A stretch of DNA of 64,000 bases, from contig CBDUXT010000020.1 of assembly GCA_965371245.1 (NCBI GenBank), forward strand, positions 1-64,000, written 5' to 3'. This stretch comes from CBDUXT01 sp965371245. GTDB lineage: Bacteria > Planctomycetota > Phycisphaerae > UBA1845. A program made the translations under genes and the position numbers. Shown here piece after piece: positions 9,322 to 18,255 of this stretch (the stretch's first letter is position 1; every line of letters starts with the position of its first letter). The notes beneath the pieces were generated by a model, which was given only the letters and a program-made list of their open reading frames with translations, was not told the origin of the DNA and ran no database searches.

Positions 9322-10305
9322 ATGGGTGAACACCGCGGCGTGCTGATGGGTCTGGGTACAATCTTCAGCGCATCGGTTGCGGTTCTACTCTTGACCGGCA
9401 TGTCCAACAACCCCGGCGCGGCAAGGGCAACCGCGCGCCTCGACTGGGGCGTGTACCGGATCCTTCACTCCCGTCGATATGGCGAACACCTCACCCGCGA
9501 GCTTGCCAAGTTCGCCACGAAACCCGCTTATGTCATGTTCTACCGCGACCTGGGTCGTCCGTTCCCCAAGGGCCCCGACGAAGCCGTCCACGCGCACGGC
9601 GCGGCCACCATCGTCTCGCTCGAGCTTTGGTCGTGGCACGGCACGCGGGGCACGAACTATCTCGAGAAAATCAACGCCGGAGACTACGACGCCTTCTTCC
9701 GCCAGTGGGCGACAGACGCCAAGGCCACCGGGCGCCGCGTGCTGCTTCGCTTCGGCTTCGAGTTCAACGGGAACTGGTTCACCTGGTTCGGCGATCCCAA
9801 GGGCTACGCAAAGGCCTGGCGACGCGCGCATGGCATTTTCCAAGCGGTGGGCGCGACGAACGTCGAATGGATCTGGGCACCCAACATCCAAAGCTGTCCG
9901 GATACACCTGAGAACAACATGCACGCCTACTTCCCGGGTGACACCTATGTGGATTGGATCGGCGTCGATGGCTACAACTTCGGGGACCACCACGATGTCT
10001 GGCACAAGTGGCAGTCGTTCGAGAAAATCTACGACGCCATCCTGAAGGATTTCGCCGCGCGATATCCCCACAAGCCGGTGATGATCTCGGAATTCGGCTG
10101 CGCCCCCGGCAAGCCCGGGCAGCGCGAACAATGGATCCGCGAAGCCTATGAGAGCCTCCTCAAACGCCCCCAGGTCAAGGCCGCCGTCTGGTTCGACCTC
10201 GACAAGAGACGCGAAAACGAGCCCAACTGGCGCATCGACGTGACGCCTGGATCGCTCAAGGCCTTCAACGAAACCTTCGCCTCCCCCACCCGAAGCGACC
10301 GATAG
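9322..10305 (+). CDS. GH26-like glycoside hydrolase (beta-mannanase type)
   Basis: TIM-barrel glycosidase of the GH26 kind, which hydrolyses beta-mannan or beta-1,3-xylan type chains. The expected acid/base Glu lies in RFGFEFNGNW (about residue 148) and the nucleophile Glu in MISEFGC (about residue 257), about 109 residues apart as in the family. NVEWIWAPN and YVDWIGVDGYN are further family motifs. An N-terminal hydrophobic stretch (FSASVAVLLLTGM) suggests export or a membrane anchor. At 327 aa the protein is a bare catalytic domain with no carbohydrate-binding module. It follows the O-antigen-ligase-like gene by 118 bases, which fits a polysaccharide theme, but substrate is not certain. Confidence 0.88.
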   Translation: MGEHRGVLMGLGTIFSASVAVLLLTGMSNNPGAARATARLDWGVYRILHSRRYGEHLTRELAKFATKPAYVMFYRDLGRPFPKGPDEAVHAHGAATIVSLELWSWHGTRGTNYLEKINAGDYDAFFRQWATDAKATGRRVLLRFGFEFNGNWFTWFGDPKGYAKAWRRAHGIFQAVGATNVEWIWAPNIQSCPDTPENNMHAYFPGDTYVDWIGVDGYNFGDHHDVWHKWQSFEKIYDAILKDFAARYPHKPVMISEFGCAPGKPGQREQWIREAYESLLKRPQVKAAVWFDLDKRRENEPNWRIDVTPGSLKAFNETFASPTRSDR

Positions 10306-10444
10306 CCTCGTCCATGTCGCGCGTGGATGCCGTTTGCTTGCGTCAGCGGCGGATCGGTCATAGCCTCTTCCGGCGGTGTGTCCTCACACGGTCAAGTGAA
10401 CCCCGTAGCCAACCGAAAAACCGATAAGCTCCTGATTCGCGTGA

Positions 10445-11731
10445 ATGAGAGGGACCATGACGACGGTATTCCACGACAAGCTGGCTTGCGGCCTCGAATG
10501 CGGAATCGCCCCTCTGCCACACCGCCACGTGGTCTCGATGCAAATCCGCCTGCTGTCCGGTATCTGCAGCGAACCCGCCGAAAAGCTCGGGCTCGCCTGG
10601 CTGCTCGCCGAAACCATCGACAAGGGCACGCAAAGCCGCTCCGGGCGTGAACTGGCCGACGCCTTCGACGCCATCGGCGCATCGCACGGGATCTCGGTCG
10701 GCCGCGAAACGACAACCCTCACCTGCACCGTCCTTCCAGAGCACTTCGAGAAGTCGGTCGCGCTCCATGCCGAGTTCCTGCGTACTCCTACGTTCCCCGA
10801 GGACATGTTCGACGCCAGTGTCGATCTCGCCCAGCAGGAACTCATCGCGCTGGAAGACGATGCCCAGGGAGTGATCGACAAGCTCATGGGTTTCAAGGCC
10901 TACGGCCATGTACTCGGTCGACACCCGCTTGGTGAGCGCGAAACCCTGGAGCGCATCACCCGTTCGGATCTGGAGGATCACTGGCGCGGACACTTCCACG
11001 CGGGCCGCATGATCGTGACGCTTGCCGGCCCGCTTGAACCGTCTCGAATCGTCGATGTGTTGGCAAAGCAGTTTGACGGCTACGGCAGCGCCGACCGCGC
11101 CGGGCGCGAGACGTTTCCCGTTGAGTTCGCGCCCAGTGCAACGCACCACCAAAAAGAGCTGGAACAAGAGCACATCAGCATCTGTTGGCCGGGTATCGAC
11201 GCGACCTCGGACGAGTTTCCGACGCAACAGGTTACCCTGGGCATTCTCGCGGGCGGCATGAGCGGGCGGCTGTTCACCGAGGTGCGTGAGAAGCTCGGCC
11301 TGGTCTACTACGTCAACGCCTGGCAGGAGACGCCGCGCGGCGCGGGCATGATCTTCCTCGGCGCCTCGACCACCCCGGAACGCTGCGACCAGACCTACGA
11401 AACCCTCCTGCGCGAAGTCGATCGGCTCGCCGAGGACATCGAACAGGACGAGTTGGATCGCGCCGTCACCGGAATCCTCGCCCAGCGGGACACGCGCGGC
11501 GATACCACGCGGGCCTGCTGCTCGGAACTGGCGAACGATCTGTTCTTTTTCGGTCGTCAGGTCCCCAAAGAAGAAAAGGCCGGCAAGATTCGCGCCGTCA
11601 CGCCGGACCGAATTCGGCAGTACCTCTCGACCCATCCGCGTGACCAGCGCTGCGTCGTCACGCTGGGCCCCCGCGCCCTGGAGCAGGCATCAGCCAAAGC
11701 GGAGCAGCGGCAGGAACCGGCCTCGACGTAG
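10445..11731 (+). CDS. M16 peptidase-like subunit lacking the zinc motif (R/Y subunit)
   Basis: M16B (insulinase/processing peptidase) fold, 428 aa. The position of the zinc motif HxxEH reads LLAETID, so both His and the catalytic Glu are gone. The second half keeps the substrate-binding Arg/Tyr element: LFTEVREKLGLVYYV. The next gene has the opposite pattern, so the two should form one heterodimeric protease, as in mitochondrial processing peptidase. ATG 10445 or ATG 10457 (just after GAGAGGGA) may be the start. No signal peptide is visible, suggesting a cytoplasmic or peripheral location. Confidence 0.88.
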   Translation: MRGTMTTVFHDKLACGLECGIAPLPHRHVVSMQIRLLSGICSEPAEKLGLAWLLAETIDKGTQSRSGRELADAFDAIGASHGISVGRETTTLTCTVLPEHFEKSVALHAEFLRTPTFPEDMFDASVDLAQQELIALEDDAQGVIDKLMGFKAYGHVLGRHPLGERETLERITRSDLEDHWRGHFHAGRMIVTLAGPLEPSRIVDVLAKQFDGYGSADRAGRETFPVEFAPSATHHQKELEQEHISICWPGIDATSDEFPTQQVTLGILAGGMSGRLFTEVREKLGLVYYVNAWQETPRGAGMIFLGASTTPERCDQTYETLLREVDRLAEDIEQDELDRAVTGILAQRDTRGDTTRACCSELANDLFFFGRQVPKEEKAGKIRAVTPDRIRQYLSTHPRDQRCVVTLGPRALEQASAKAEQRQEPAST

Positions 11732-11852
11732 CGGTCGAGTGACCCAGACCGGGTCGAGCGTCCGGACGGACCGCGGGTTGTACAAAGGATGACGGGCGCG
11801 TTCGCCGCACGCGCCGCCGCGAACACAAGGCGTATGGAAAGGAACAGACCCG

Positions 11853-13100
11853 GTGGTCAGCGATAACCCCTACACCGTGCATACGTTGGACAACGGCCTC
11901 CAGATCGTGATCGAGCGAATGCCCGGCGTTCGCAGTGCGGCCGCCGGTTTCCTGGTCAAGACCGGTGCCCGGGACGAAGAGCCGGCCGACGCCGGTTTGT
12001 CCCACTTCCTCGAACACATGATGTTCAAGGGAACCGCCAAACGCACCTGGCGCGACATCACCGTGGGCTTCGACGGCTTGGGCAGCACCTACAACGCATA
12101 CACCAGTGAAGATCGCACCATCTACTACGGCTGGGTTCGCACGGACGATGTGCCCAAGCAGATGGAACTGCTGGCCGACATGATGCGATCGACGATTCCT
12201 ATCGAGGAGTTCGAGACCGAAAAGAAGGTGGTCCTTGAAGAGATCGCCATGGCCAAAGACGGTCTCGAGCACGTCGCCTTTGATTTTCTTCAAGAGAAGG
12301 TCTTCGAGGGGCACCCACTCGCCTGGCCGGTCCTCGGCTACACGGAAACCGTCACCGACATGTCGCGCGATCGCATGTACGATTACTTTCAGCAGCGCTA
12401 CGCCCCGGACAACATGCTTCTGGTTGTCGCGGGGAACGTCGATCCCGCACGTGTTATCGCCCATGCCGAAGCGCTTTGCGGCGCGTGGAAAGCATCGGGA
12501 ACGAAGGACCGTCGCACGGCGCCGACCCTGCGCACGGGAACAGACCGCCTCCAGCTCGACCGCTTCAAGCAACAGGTCATCGCCCTGACGTTCCCCGCCG
12601 CCACCGCCGCCAGCGATCAGGCCGAGACCGCCAGTGCCGTGGCATCCATTCTGGGTGGGGACAACTCTCGCTTCTACTGGAACATCGTGCTCAAGGGGCT
12701 CGCGCCGCGCGCGGGCGTCTACCATCTGGATTACACCGACTATGGAGCGATGATCCTTCTCGCTTCGTGCCAGCCGGAAAACGTCGAAAAAGCGCTGGAG
12801 GCTGTGCGGACGGAGGCGAAGAGAATCTTCGACGAACCCGTCGCCACCGAAGAGGTGGAACGAGTCAAGAACAAGCGCCGAACGAGCCTCGCCGTTGAGG
12901 CCGAAGCGCCCTACTATCGCCTCTCCCAGCTCATGGATGACCTGGAGTATCACGGCGCGCCAAGGACCGTCGAGCAATCCCTGGCCGAGGTGGACGCCGT
13001 TAGCATCGAGTCGATCCAGGCGTATCTGAAAGCCTACCCCATCTGCGGTGACGGGCACCTGACCAGCGTCGGACCCCGTCTCTTTCCGGAAACAGCATAG
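11853..13100 (+). CDS. M16 zinc peptidase, catalytic subunit
   Basis: M16B peptidase of 415 aa with an intact inverted zinc motif HFLEHMMFKGT (about residues 50-60) and the third ligand Glu in VVLEEIAMAKD about 77 residues later. The C-terminal half lacks the R/Y segment found in its partner: the equivalent position reads NIVLKGLAPRAGVYH. GTG 11853 is preceded by GGAAAGGA at 11836-11843. It lies 121 bases after the R/Y subunit. This complementary loss argues that each protein needs the other for activity. Confidence 0.93.
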   Translation: MVSDNPYTVHTLDNGLQIVIERMPGVRSAAAGFLVKTGARDEEPADAGLSHFLEHMMFKGTAKRTWRDITVGFDGLGSTYNAYTSEDRTIYYGWVRTDDVPKQMELLADMMRSTIPIEEFETEKKVVLEEIAMAKDGLEHVAFDFLQEKVFEGHPLAWPVLGYTETVTDMSRDRMYDYFQQRYAPDNMLLVVAGNVDPARVIAHAEALCGAWKASGTKDRRTAPTLRTGTDRLQLDRFKQQVIALTFPAATAASDQAETASAVASILGGDNSRFYWNIVLKGLAPRAGVYHLDYTDYGAMILLASCQPENVEKALEAVRTEAKRIFDEPVATEEVERVKNKRRTSLAVEAEAPYYRLSQLMDDLEYHGAPRTVEQSLAEVDAVSIESIQAYLKAYPICGDGHLTSVGPRLFPETA

Positions 13101-13159
13101 GCCTCACGACGTAGAACAAGACGACAGGCTCGCCGAGTGGCGAATCGATCGGTCGAATC

Positions 13160-13981
13160 ATGAGCAGCACCGCTCCCATGGAGATCACTGTCGTCTACAG
13201 TGTCGGCGCGCGCCGGGGACGGCGGCGGCGCCTCCTCGGACCCGCACGCCCCTCCCGCTTGCTCATTCTCGGTCTTCTGAACCTCTTGGCGGCGAGCAGC
13301 CTGTACTACGCAGCCTGGTGGCGCGTGGACAAAATCCTGTACATCAAAATGATGATGCACAGCCCCATTCCCAACGTGGACCTTAGCGCGGCTACGACGT
13401 TGTTTCAGCCGCGTGGCGTGCCAGCCGTCCGTAGACCGCCCGCACCGCCGCCCAAGCCCGTGCCGCAGCCGGGATGGCGACGGACGCTCAACGAGTACGC
13501 GATTGGGATCACCGCCTATATCTGGCTCACGTTGGCCACGATGGCCGCCTGTGCGTTGGCGATGTCGTCCGGCGCCGCGTTCGGTCGAGTGGCCGCCTCA
13601 CGGTGGAAACGCCGGCGCATCCTGCTCGCGCTCGCTGGGGTCGCCGGCCTCGGCCTGGCCGGCTATCTGACGTGGCGGCAAGACCAGCAATCGTACCTGC
13701 CCGACCATCTGCGGATGGGGATGGCCGGGTTGGTCTTGGTGGCCGGGCTCCTCGGTCTGGCGGTCGGTCGCGGCGTCCGGCAGTGGACCTACTTCGCAGC
13801 GATCGCGGTGATCGTGTCGGCCATCTGCAGCGCAGCGGGGCTCTATGTCGCAAACGTCTACGGAGCGATCGACCCCGATGAACTACCCATGCCGTTTCTC
13901 CCGTTCGTCGGCGTGGTGTTCGTGTGTCACTTCCTCTGGGGTTGGATCCTGCTTCCGGTCGCGTCTCGCCTTGGACGGTGA
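13160..13981 (+). CDS. Hypothetical polytopic membrane protein
   Basis: No family recognised. The 273-aa protein has about six predicted membrane helices: one near residues 35-52, then a Pro-rich loop (PAPPPKPVPQP near residue 95), then five more from about residue 110 to the end. A very basic segment, GARRGRRRR, lies just before the first helix. It follows the M16 pair by 59 bases on the same strand and may be co-transcribed, but no function is implied. Confidence 0.65.
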   Translation: MSSTAPMEITVVYSVGARRGRRRRLLGPARPSRLLILGLLNLLAASSLYYAAWWRVDKILYIKMMMHSPIPNVDLSAATTLFQPRGVPAVRRPPAPPPKPVPQPGWRRTLNEYAIGITAYIWLTLATMAACALAMSSGAAFGRVAASRWKRRRILLALAGVAGLGLAGYLTWRQDQQSYLPDHLRMGMAGLVLVAGLLGLAVGRGVRQWTYFAAIAVIVSAICSAAGLYVANVYGAIDPDELPMPFLPFVGVVFVCHFLWGWILLPVASRLGR

Positions 13982-14187
13982 CAACCGGCCGTGTCCCCGA
14001 CCATCCATTCGAGCCACGATTTTCCCGCAGACACCGGCCTCTTTCTTGCCTATGATCTGGATGGTCATTGCGGCTTCGACGCCCGCGCGCGACACCCGGC
14101 CGCGCTGATCCCCTAAGGCGACGTCTGCGTTCAGCGCCGCGTCCCAGCGGCGCCGCCCATGTCATTGCGTCTCTGGAGAATCGTACC

Positions 14188-14397
14188 ATGTCCTCGCTCA
14201 AGTCCTTCCATCTCGCGTTCATTCTGATCGTTTTTGTTGCCGCGGATCTGTTCGGAGCGTGGGGCGTGTGGGCCTACCGCCAGACGAACGAAACCGCACC
14301 CCTAATCGGCGGGATTCTGAGCTTCCTGCTGGGCTTCGCTCTCGTGGGCTACACCATCTGGCTGATGCACAAGCTGGATCGGACGAGAATCGAATAG
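14188..14397 (+). CDS. Small two-helix membrane protein (69 aa)
   Basis: A frame open from 14068 contains a protein-like start at ATG 14188: a short polar start, a hydrophobic helix (LAFILIVFVAADLFGAWGVWA), a polar loop, a second helix (GGILSFLLGFALVGYTIWL) and a charged tail. GGAG lies upstream in CTCTGGAGAATCGTACC. It converges on the paaD stop 33 bases away. Function unknown. Confidence 0.6.
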   Translation: MSSLKSFHLAFILIVFVAADLFGAWGVWAYRQTNETAPLIGGILSFLLGFALVGYTIWLMHKLDRTRIE

Positions 14398-14430
14398 GCC
14401 GCAGGTCTGGGCCGGGGCGTTGTGTCGGCG

Positions 14431-14955
14431 TCAGACCGCCTTGAAGTGCTCAAACGACTGAAGACAGTCGTTGCAGTAGTGAATGGATCGACACAGCGTC
14501 GGGCCGAAGAGCGACTCGATCTCCGTGTTCGTCGAATCGCAAAGCGGGCAAGGTACGATCTGGCCGGCGGACATCTCGGCGCCGTCGCAGCACCGAACAG
14601 GCGGTGCCAGCCCGAACTCCTTGAGCCGCTTTCGCCCGGTCTCCGTGAGCCGTTCAGACGTCCACGGCGGGTCGTACACCGTGTTCACCACGACGTTTCG
14701 CTCGCCCGCGCGGACCAGGGCCTTGCGGATGTTCTCGCGGATGACGTCGAGCGCCGGACACCCCGCGAACGTCGGCGTGACATCGACGACAACCTTCTCA
14801 CCCTCGATGCGTATGTCGGCGATGATACCGAGATCCACAACGTTGAGCACCGGAATCTCCGGGTCCGTCACGCCCTGAAGCACGCCCCACGCCAACTCGC
14901 GTCTGTCGATCGCCGCCGGATCTGTTTCGCCGTCCCGTGCCGAGGTTTCAACCAT
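14431..14955 (-). CDS. paaD: PaaD-like, phenylacetyl-CoA epoxidase assembly protein
   Basis: Member of the PaaD/MIP18 (DUF59) family thought to help mature the iron centre of the phenylacetyl-CoA epoxidase. The DUF59 part has GVTDPEIPVLNVVDLGII and the Cys-containing TFAGCPAL. The C-terminus carries the zinc ribbon specific to PaaD (CCDG...CPLC...C...CNDC). It begins four bases after the paaC stop and is the last gene of the operon; the expected paaE reductase gene does not follow. Confidence 0.93.
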   Translation of the reverse strand: MVETSARDGETDPAAIDRRELAWGVLQGVTDPEIPVLNVVDLGIIADIRIEGEKVVVDVTPTFAGCPALDVIRENIRKALVRAGERNVVVNTVYDPPWTSERLTETGRKRLKEFGLAPPVRCCDGAEMSAGQIVPCPLCDSTNTEIESLFGPTLCRSIHYCNDCLQSFEHFKAV

Positions 14956-14959
14956 GGGG

Positions 14960-15748
14960 TCACCACTTGGCCGACGGGTCGATACGACGCACGAGTTGCA
15001 GGTCGGTCAACAACTCGGTGAGTGCCTCGGGATGTCGACCGACGCGCCCGCCGCGGGCCGCCGCGGGTGCATGTGGCGCCGACAGGCCCGCCTGTCCGAG
15101 CACCGGCGCCACGGCCGACTCCCAATGGCGCTGAAGCTCTTCCTCCTTGGGGCAGATGCCGGCCTGGGCAAGCGTTTCGTCCGCCTCGGTCGGCTCGAAG
15201 AGCCCCAGCGCCTGCGGATAGATGCGATCGAGCGCGTCCTGCATGCGTCGGTGGCTCTCGTCGGTGGCGCTGCCCAGCCGCAACACCCACTGCCGACCAT
15301 GCATGAGATGATATTTTTCTTCGCTGCGAAGCTTGCGGGCGACCTGCGCGAGCGGAACGAACGTGCTTTCGCACAGCGCCGTGAGCCGAACGGTCTCGGC
15401 CGCGTCATAAAGAAACTGCCGCAGGATACAAGAGGCCCAGTCCCGCGCGTTGGGCAGGCTCACCAGCGAGGCGCAGCGCAGTTCCCGCGGCGTTCGCGTA
15501 AACACCAAGGTGTCGGGGTCCGGCTCGCCAAGGTCGTGAAGGATCTGGTAGAGCACCTGGGCGTGGCCCATTTCGTCCTGGGCGATCGAGGAGAAAGCGA
15601 TGTCTTCTTCAAGAATGGGGGCAAGACCCGTCCACTCCGAGGCTCGATGACCGACAATGAGTTCGTCGTCCGCCATTCGATAGAGCAGATTCACAACCGC
15701 ATCACGGACGGCTGGGGAAAGATCGTCTACAGACGGCAGAGTCGTCAC
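14960..15748 (-). CDS. paaC: Phenylacetyl-CoA epoxidase structural subunit PaaC
   Basis: Ferritin-like non-catalytic partner of PaaA in the multicomponent 1,2-phenylacetyl-CoA epoxidase. The helical-bundle pattern includes DEMGHAQVLYQIL (about residue 60) and SEEKYHLMHG (about residue 145). The start codon overlaps the paaB stop (ATGA), so translation is coupled. Length 262 aa is normal. Confidence 0.93.
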   Translation of the reverse strand: MTTLPSVDDLSPAVRDAVVNLLYRMADDELIVGHRASEWTGLAPILEEDIAFSSIAQDEMGHAQVLYQILHDLGEPDPDTLVFTRTPRELRCASLVSLPNARDWASCILRQFLYDAAETVRLTALCESTFVPLAQVARKLRSEEKYHLMHGRQWVLRLGSATDESHRRMQDALDRIYPQALGLFEPTEADETLAQAGICPKEEELQRHWESAVAPVLGQAGLSAPHAPAAARGGRVGRHPEALTELLTDLQLVRRIDPSAKW

Positions 15749-16050
15749 GCCTTGGGCTCCTGCTCTTCCTTGCGTTGCGTGGTCTTTGGGGTCTTGTACC
15801 CCCAGGATTCGCGGTAGCTCTTGTCGGTGTGCCGCTCAAACATGTCGGCGTCCGCATATTCCGTCGCGGTGATCGCCTCAATAGGCACCACCCAGAGGTT
15901 CACGCACGCCTGCCGACGGGTGTACTGCTCCTTGGCGAGCGTCAGCGCCATCTCCGCGTCCGGCGCGTGCACCGACCCCACGTGGATATGCGGCTCTCCG
16001 CGAACCTGTTGATGGAACACCTCGAAAACGTCCCACTGTGTGTCGGACAT
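15745..16050 (-). CDS. paaB: Phenylacetyl-CoA epoxidase subunit PaaB
   Basis: Small subunit (101 aa) that bridges the PaaAC dimers. It begins with the typical 'WDVFEVFHQQVRGEPHIHVG' pattern and contains SVHAPDAEMALTLAKEQY and RRQACVNLWVVP. The C-terminus (ESWGYKTPKTT) is lysine-rich. It is separated from paaA by an unrelated 86-aa gene, whereas paaA and paaB are usually adjacent. Confidence 0.94.
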   Translation of the reverse strand: MSDTQWDVFEVFHQQVRGEPHIHVGSVHAPDAEMALTLAKEQYTRRQACVNLWVVPIEAITATEYADADMFERHTDKSYRESWGYKTPKTTQRKEEQEPKA

Positions 16051-16117
16051 GTGTTGCCTCTATGTCGTCATGAGCGTGAGTTCCGGTCGGTGCGTTTTGC
16101 GCTGTCTACGCCATACA

Positions 16118-16378
16118 CTACGCTTTTCTTCGCTTGGCTTGGAGTCGTTCCCCGTTGAGTTGCTCGAATCGAACGATGTGCACGAGCGCACATTGGTCTA
16201 TCCGCATCACGACTCTCTTGCGCTTGGGGTCGGGAATCCCGACATACACCGTCGTCCTTCCGAGCATGCACAACTCTGGATGTGCGATGTCATACGTGCG
16301 CCCGTCCGTCAGGCAAATGCGGAACGGCTCGAAGGGGCGCTTGTCGAGACGTTCCCGAACATCCTTAATTCGCATCAT
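16118..16378 (-). CDS. Hypothetical protein (86 aa) inserted between paaA and paaB
   Basis: A small basic protein beginning MMRIKDVRERLDKRPFEPF and containing a 'DGRTYDIAHPEL' segment. Short proteins of this style, with 'PFEPFR...L.DGR.Y...HPE', are common uncharacterised genes in planctomycetes; this is from memory, not a search. GGAGGTGG lies about ten bases before the first ATG. The same strand and short gaps (110 and 67 bases) make it part of the paa transcript. I see no reason to give it a role in the epoxidase. Confidence 0.7.
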   Translation of the reverse strand: MMRIKDVRERLDKRPFEPFRICLTDGRTYDIAHPELCMLGRTTVYVGIPDPKRKRVVMRIDQCALVHIVRFEQLNGERLQAKRRKA

Positions 16379-16488
16379 ATCGAACCACCTCCAGAACTCT
16401 GTAGGGTACGCCGTGCGGATACGCCTCGTTCAGCAAGACGCTTACCTTGGGCACCGCGGCCCCGACCGAACGGATTACGAGCCGCCGA

Positions 16489-17481
16489 TCAGTTTCCGGC
16501 CGCAGAGGGCATCGGCACCGGACGATTCGCGGCCGCCGCCGCCAGCGCCTCGCGCACCCATCGACCGTCCTCGTGGGCCATCCGACGAACCGCCAGCCGC
16601 TCCCCCGTAACAGGCCCCCCCCCGCGCACCACGCGCAGAAACTCGTCCCAGTCCGGCTCGGTGTAGAGCCAGGCGTTCGTTTCCTTGTCATAGCGCAGCG
16701 CCTTGTCCGGCGTGGTCAAACCAAGGTCGAAGATCTTGGGAACGAACTGACGCAAGAACTGCTGTCGCTGCTCGTCATTGGTCTTGAGCTTGATCTTCCA
16801 GCGGACCAACATGGTGGTGTGCGTCGATACCTTGTCGGCCGGACCATGAAACATCATGATCGGCGCCCACCAACGGTCCAGGGCCTCCTGCAACATCTCC
16901 CGCTGAACCTTCGTGCCCGTCGCCAGCGTCACGCACATCTCGTAGCCGTGCTTCATGTGAAACGCCTCTTCGTAGCAAATGCGCTTCAAGGCTCGGGCGT
17001 AGGGACCGTAGGAGCCCTCCGACATCATCGTCTGATTGATGATGGCCGCCCCGTCGATCAGCCAGGCGATGATCGCCACGTCCGCCCACGTTTCCGCCGG
17101 ATAGTGGAAAACGTTCGAGAACTTGGATTTGCCGTTGATCAGATCTTCGACCATTTGCTCGCGCGAAGGACCCAGTGTCTCGGCCGCACGATAGAGAAGC
17201 TGTGCGTGGCCGACCTCGTCTTGCACCTTGGCGACCAGGGCGAGCTTCCGCTTAAGAGTGGGCGCATGCGGGATCCACTTGCCCTCTGGCAACGCCCCGC
17301 AGATTTCGCTGTTGGCATGAACGTGAATCAGCCGGATCAACTGGTTGCGATAGTCGTCGGGCATCCAGTCGGCCGGCTCGATCTTCTCGCCCCGGTTGAT
17401 CCGTGCCTCGAAGTCGGCCAGCTTCCGGTCGTATTCCTCGCGCGACAGCCCTCGCAGGTTCTTCTCGATTGCTGAAACCAT
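16489..17481 (-). CDS. paaA: Phenylacetyl-CoA epoxidase catalytic subunit PaaA
   Basis: Diiron monooxygenase subunit that epoxidises the ring of phenylacetyl-CoA with O2. The ferritin-like bundle carries the two ExxH iron motifs, QDEVGHAQLL (about residue 90) and YEEAFHMKHG (about residue 170), with IHVHANSEICGALPEG before the first. Length is 330 aa. It starts 43 bases after the regulator gene and heads paaA-orf-paaB-paaC-paaD. A reductase (PaaE) and the ligase (PaaK) must be encoded elsewhere for the pathway to work. Confidence 0.96.
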   Translation of the reverse strand: MVSAIEKNLRGLSREEYDRKLADFEARINRGEKIEPADWMPDDYRNQLIRLIHVHANSEICGALPEGKWIPHAPTLKRKLALVAKVQDEVGHAQLLYRAAETLGPSREQMVEDLINGKSKFSNVFHYPAETWADVAIIAWLIDGAAIINQTMMSEGSYGPYARALKRICYEEAFHMKHGYEMCVTLATGTKVQREMLQEALDRWWAPIMMFHGPADKVSTHTTMLVRWKIKLKTNDEQRQQFLRQFVPKIFDLGLTTPDKALRYDKETNAWLYTEPDWDEFLRVVRGGGPVTGERLAVRRMAHEDGRWVREALAAAAANRPVPMPSAAGN

Positions 17482-17524
17482 TCGTGTCTCCCGTGAAGGC
17501 CGCCCACACCGTGCGGATGGACAG

Positions 17525-18112
17525 CTATGGACCCGCGCGGCGGAGTCCGTTGAACAGCATGTCTGTCAGCTTCCTGGCGATCTCCTCCGGTGTCATGGGT
17601 CCGTCGGCACGGTACCACTGATACACCCAGTTGATCGATGAAAGAATCAACAGCGTAGCGAACTTCTCATCGATGTCGGCAAAAATGCCATCCCTGATGC
17701 ACTGATGAACCAGGCTACGAAGGAGCCCCTCATACTTGTCGCGCCGCGCTGCGAACTCGCTGCGCCGAGGCTCGCTGAGATGCCGCCACTGCGTGGTGTA
17801 CACCGACGCGGACAACGCGCTCTTCGTGATGACCCCCACGTGCGCGGCGATCACCCGGCGAAGTTTCTCCGTCGAAACCAAGTCGGCTTCAACGATCGGC
17901 GTGACCGCCGCGAAGTAGGCGTCGGCCGCTCGGTTGACGATCTCGAAGAGAAGGTCTTCCTTCGTCTCGATGTGGGCATAGAGGCTGCCGGCCTTGATCT
18001 GGAGGGCGTCGGCAATCTCGCGAACGCTCGTGGCGTGATAGCCGCGCTCGGCGAACATCACCTCGGCCGCGGCGAGAACCTCGTCTTTCCGTTGTAGAGT
18101 CGTCTCGGACAT
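17525..18112 (-). CDS. TetR-family regulator, KstR2-like, of the paa operon
   Basis: TetR repressor of 195 aa. The N-terminal helix-turn-helix reads VREIADALQIKAGSLYAHIETKE. The C-terminus (NWVYQWYRADGPMTPEEIA) resembles the acyl-CoA-sensing KstR2/PaaR-type group. It is the first gene of the paa transcript, and its promoter contains a perfect KstR2-type palindrome (18132-18145), so it most likely represses itself and paaABCD and is released by an acyl-CoA such as phenylacetyl-CoA. The ligand is inference. Confidence 0.9.
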   Translation of the reverse strand: MSETTLQRKDEVLAAAEVMFAERGYHATSVREIADALQIKAGSLYAHIETKEDLLFEIVNRAADAYFAAVTPIVEADLVSTEKLRRVIAAHVGVITKSALSASVYTTQWRHLSEPRRSEFAARRDKYEGLLRSLVHQCIRDGIFADIDEKFATLLILSSINWVYQWYRADGPMTPEEIARKLTDMLFNGLRRAGP

Positions 18113-18131
18113 GGCCTTATACGTTCATCCT

Positions 18132-18145
18132 AACAAGCGCTTGCT
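18132..18145. promoter_or_regulatory. TetR operator, AnCAAGnnCTTGnT type
   Basis: AACAAGCGCTTGCT contains the perfect 10-base palindrome CAAGCGCTTG (18134-18143) and matches the published KstR2 consensus AnCAAGnnCTTGnT. It lies 20 bases upstream of the tetR start and just downstream of the -10 box, at the expected transcription start: a typical repressor position. Confidence 0.8.
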
Positions 18146-18153
18146 TTAATCAT

Positions 18154-18181
18154 ACTTTACATGATGGATCGGGGCTGTCAA
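18154..18181 (-). promoter_or_regulatory. Promoter of the tetR-paa operon
   Basis: On the minus strand a perfect -35 TTGACA (18181-18176), a 16-base spacer and TAAAGT (18159-18154) as a weaker -10. The start of transcription would be about 18147, at the edge of the operator. Confidence 0.65.
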
Positions 18182-18221
18182 GAGGGATGTCGCGCAGGGT
18201 ATTTGGTTGGCAGGCGCACAA

Positions 18222-18250
18222 TCAGAGCCGCAGGCGCCAGCCTGCGGACC
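18222..18250. repeat. Repeat family C, truncated copy
   Basis: TCAGAGCCGCAGGCGCCAGC and the following GCGGACC match the first third of the 1486 element. The copy ends six bases from the stop codon (18256-18258) of the pseudopilin gene. Confidence 0.7.
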
Positions 18251-18255
18251 CAGCG

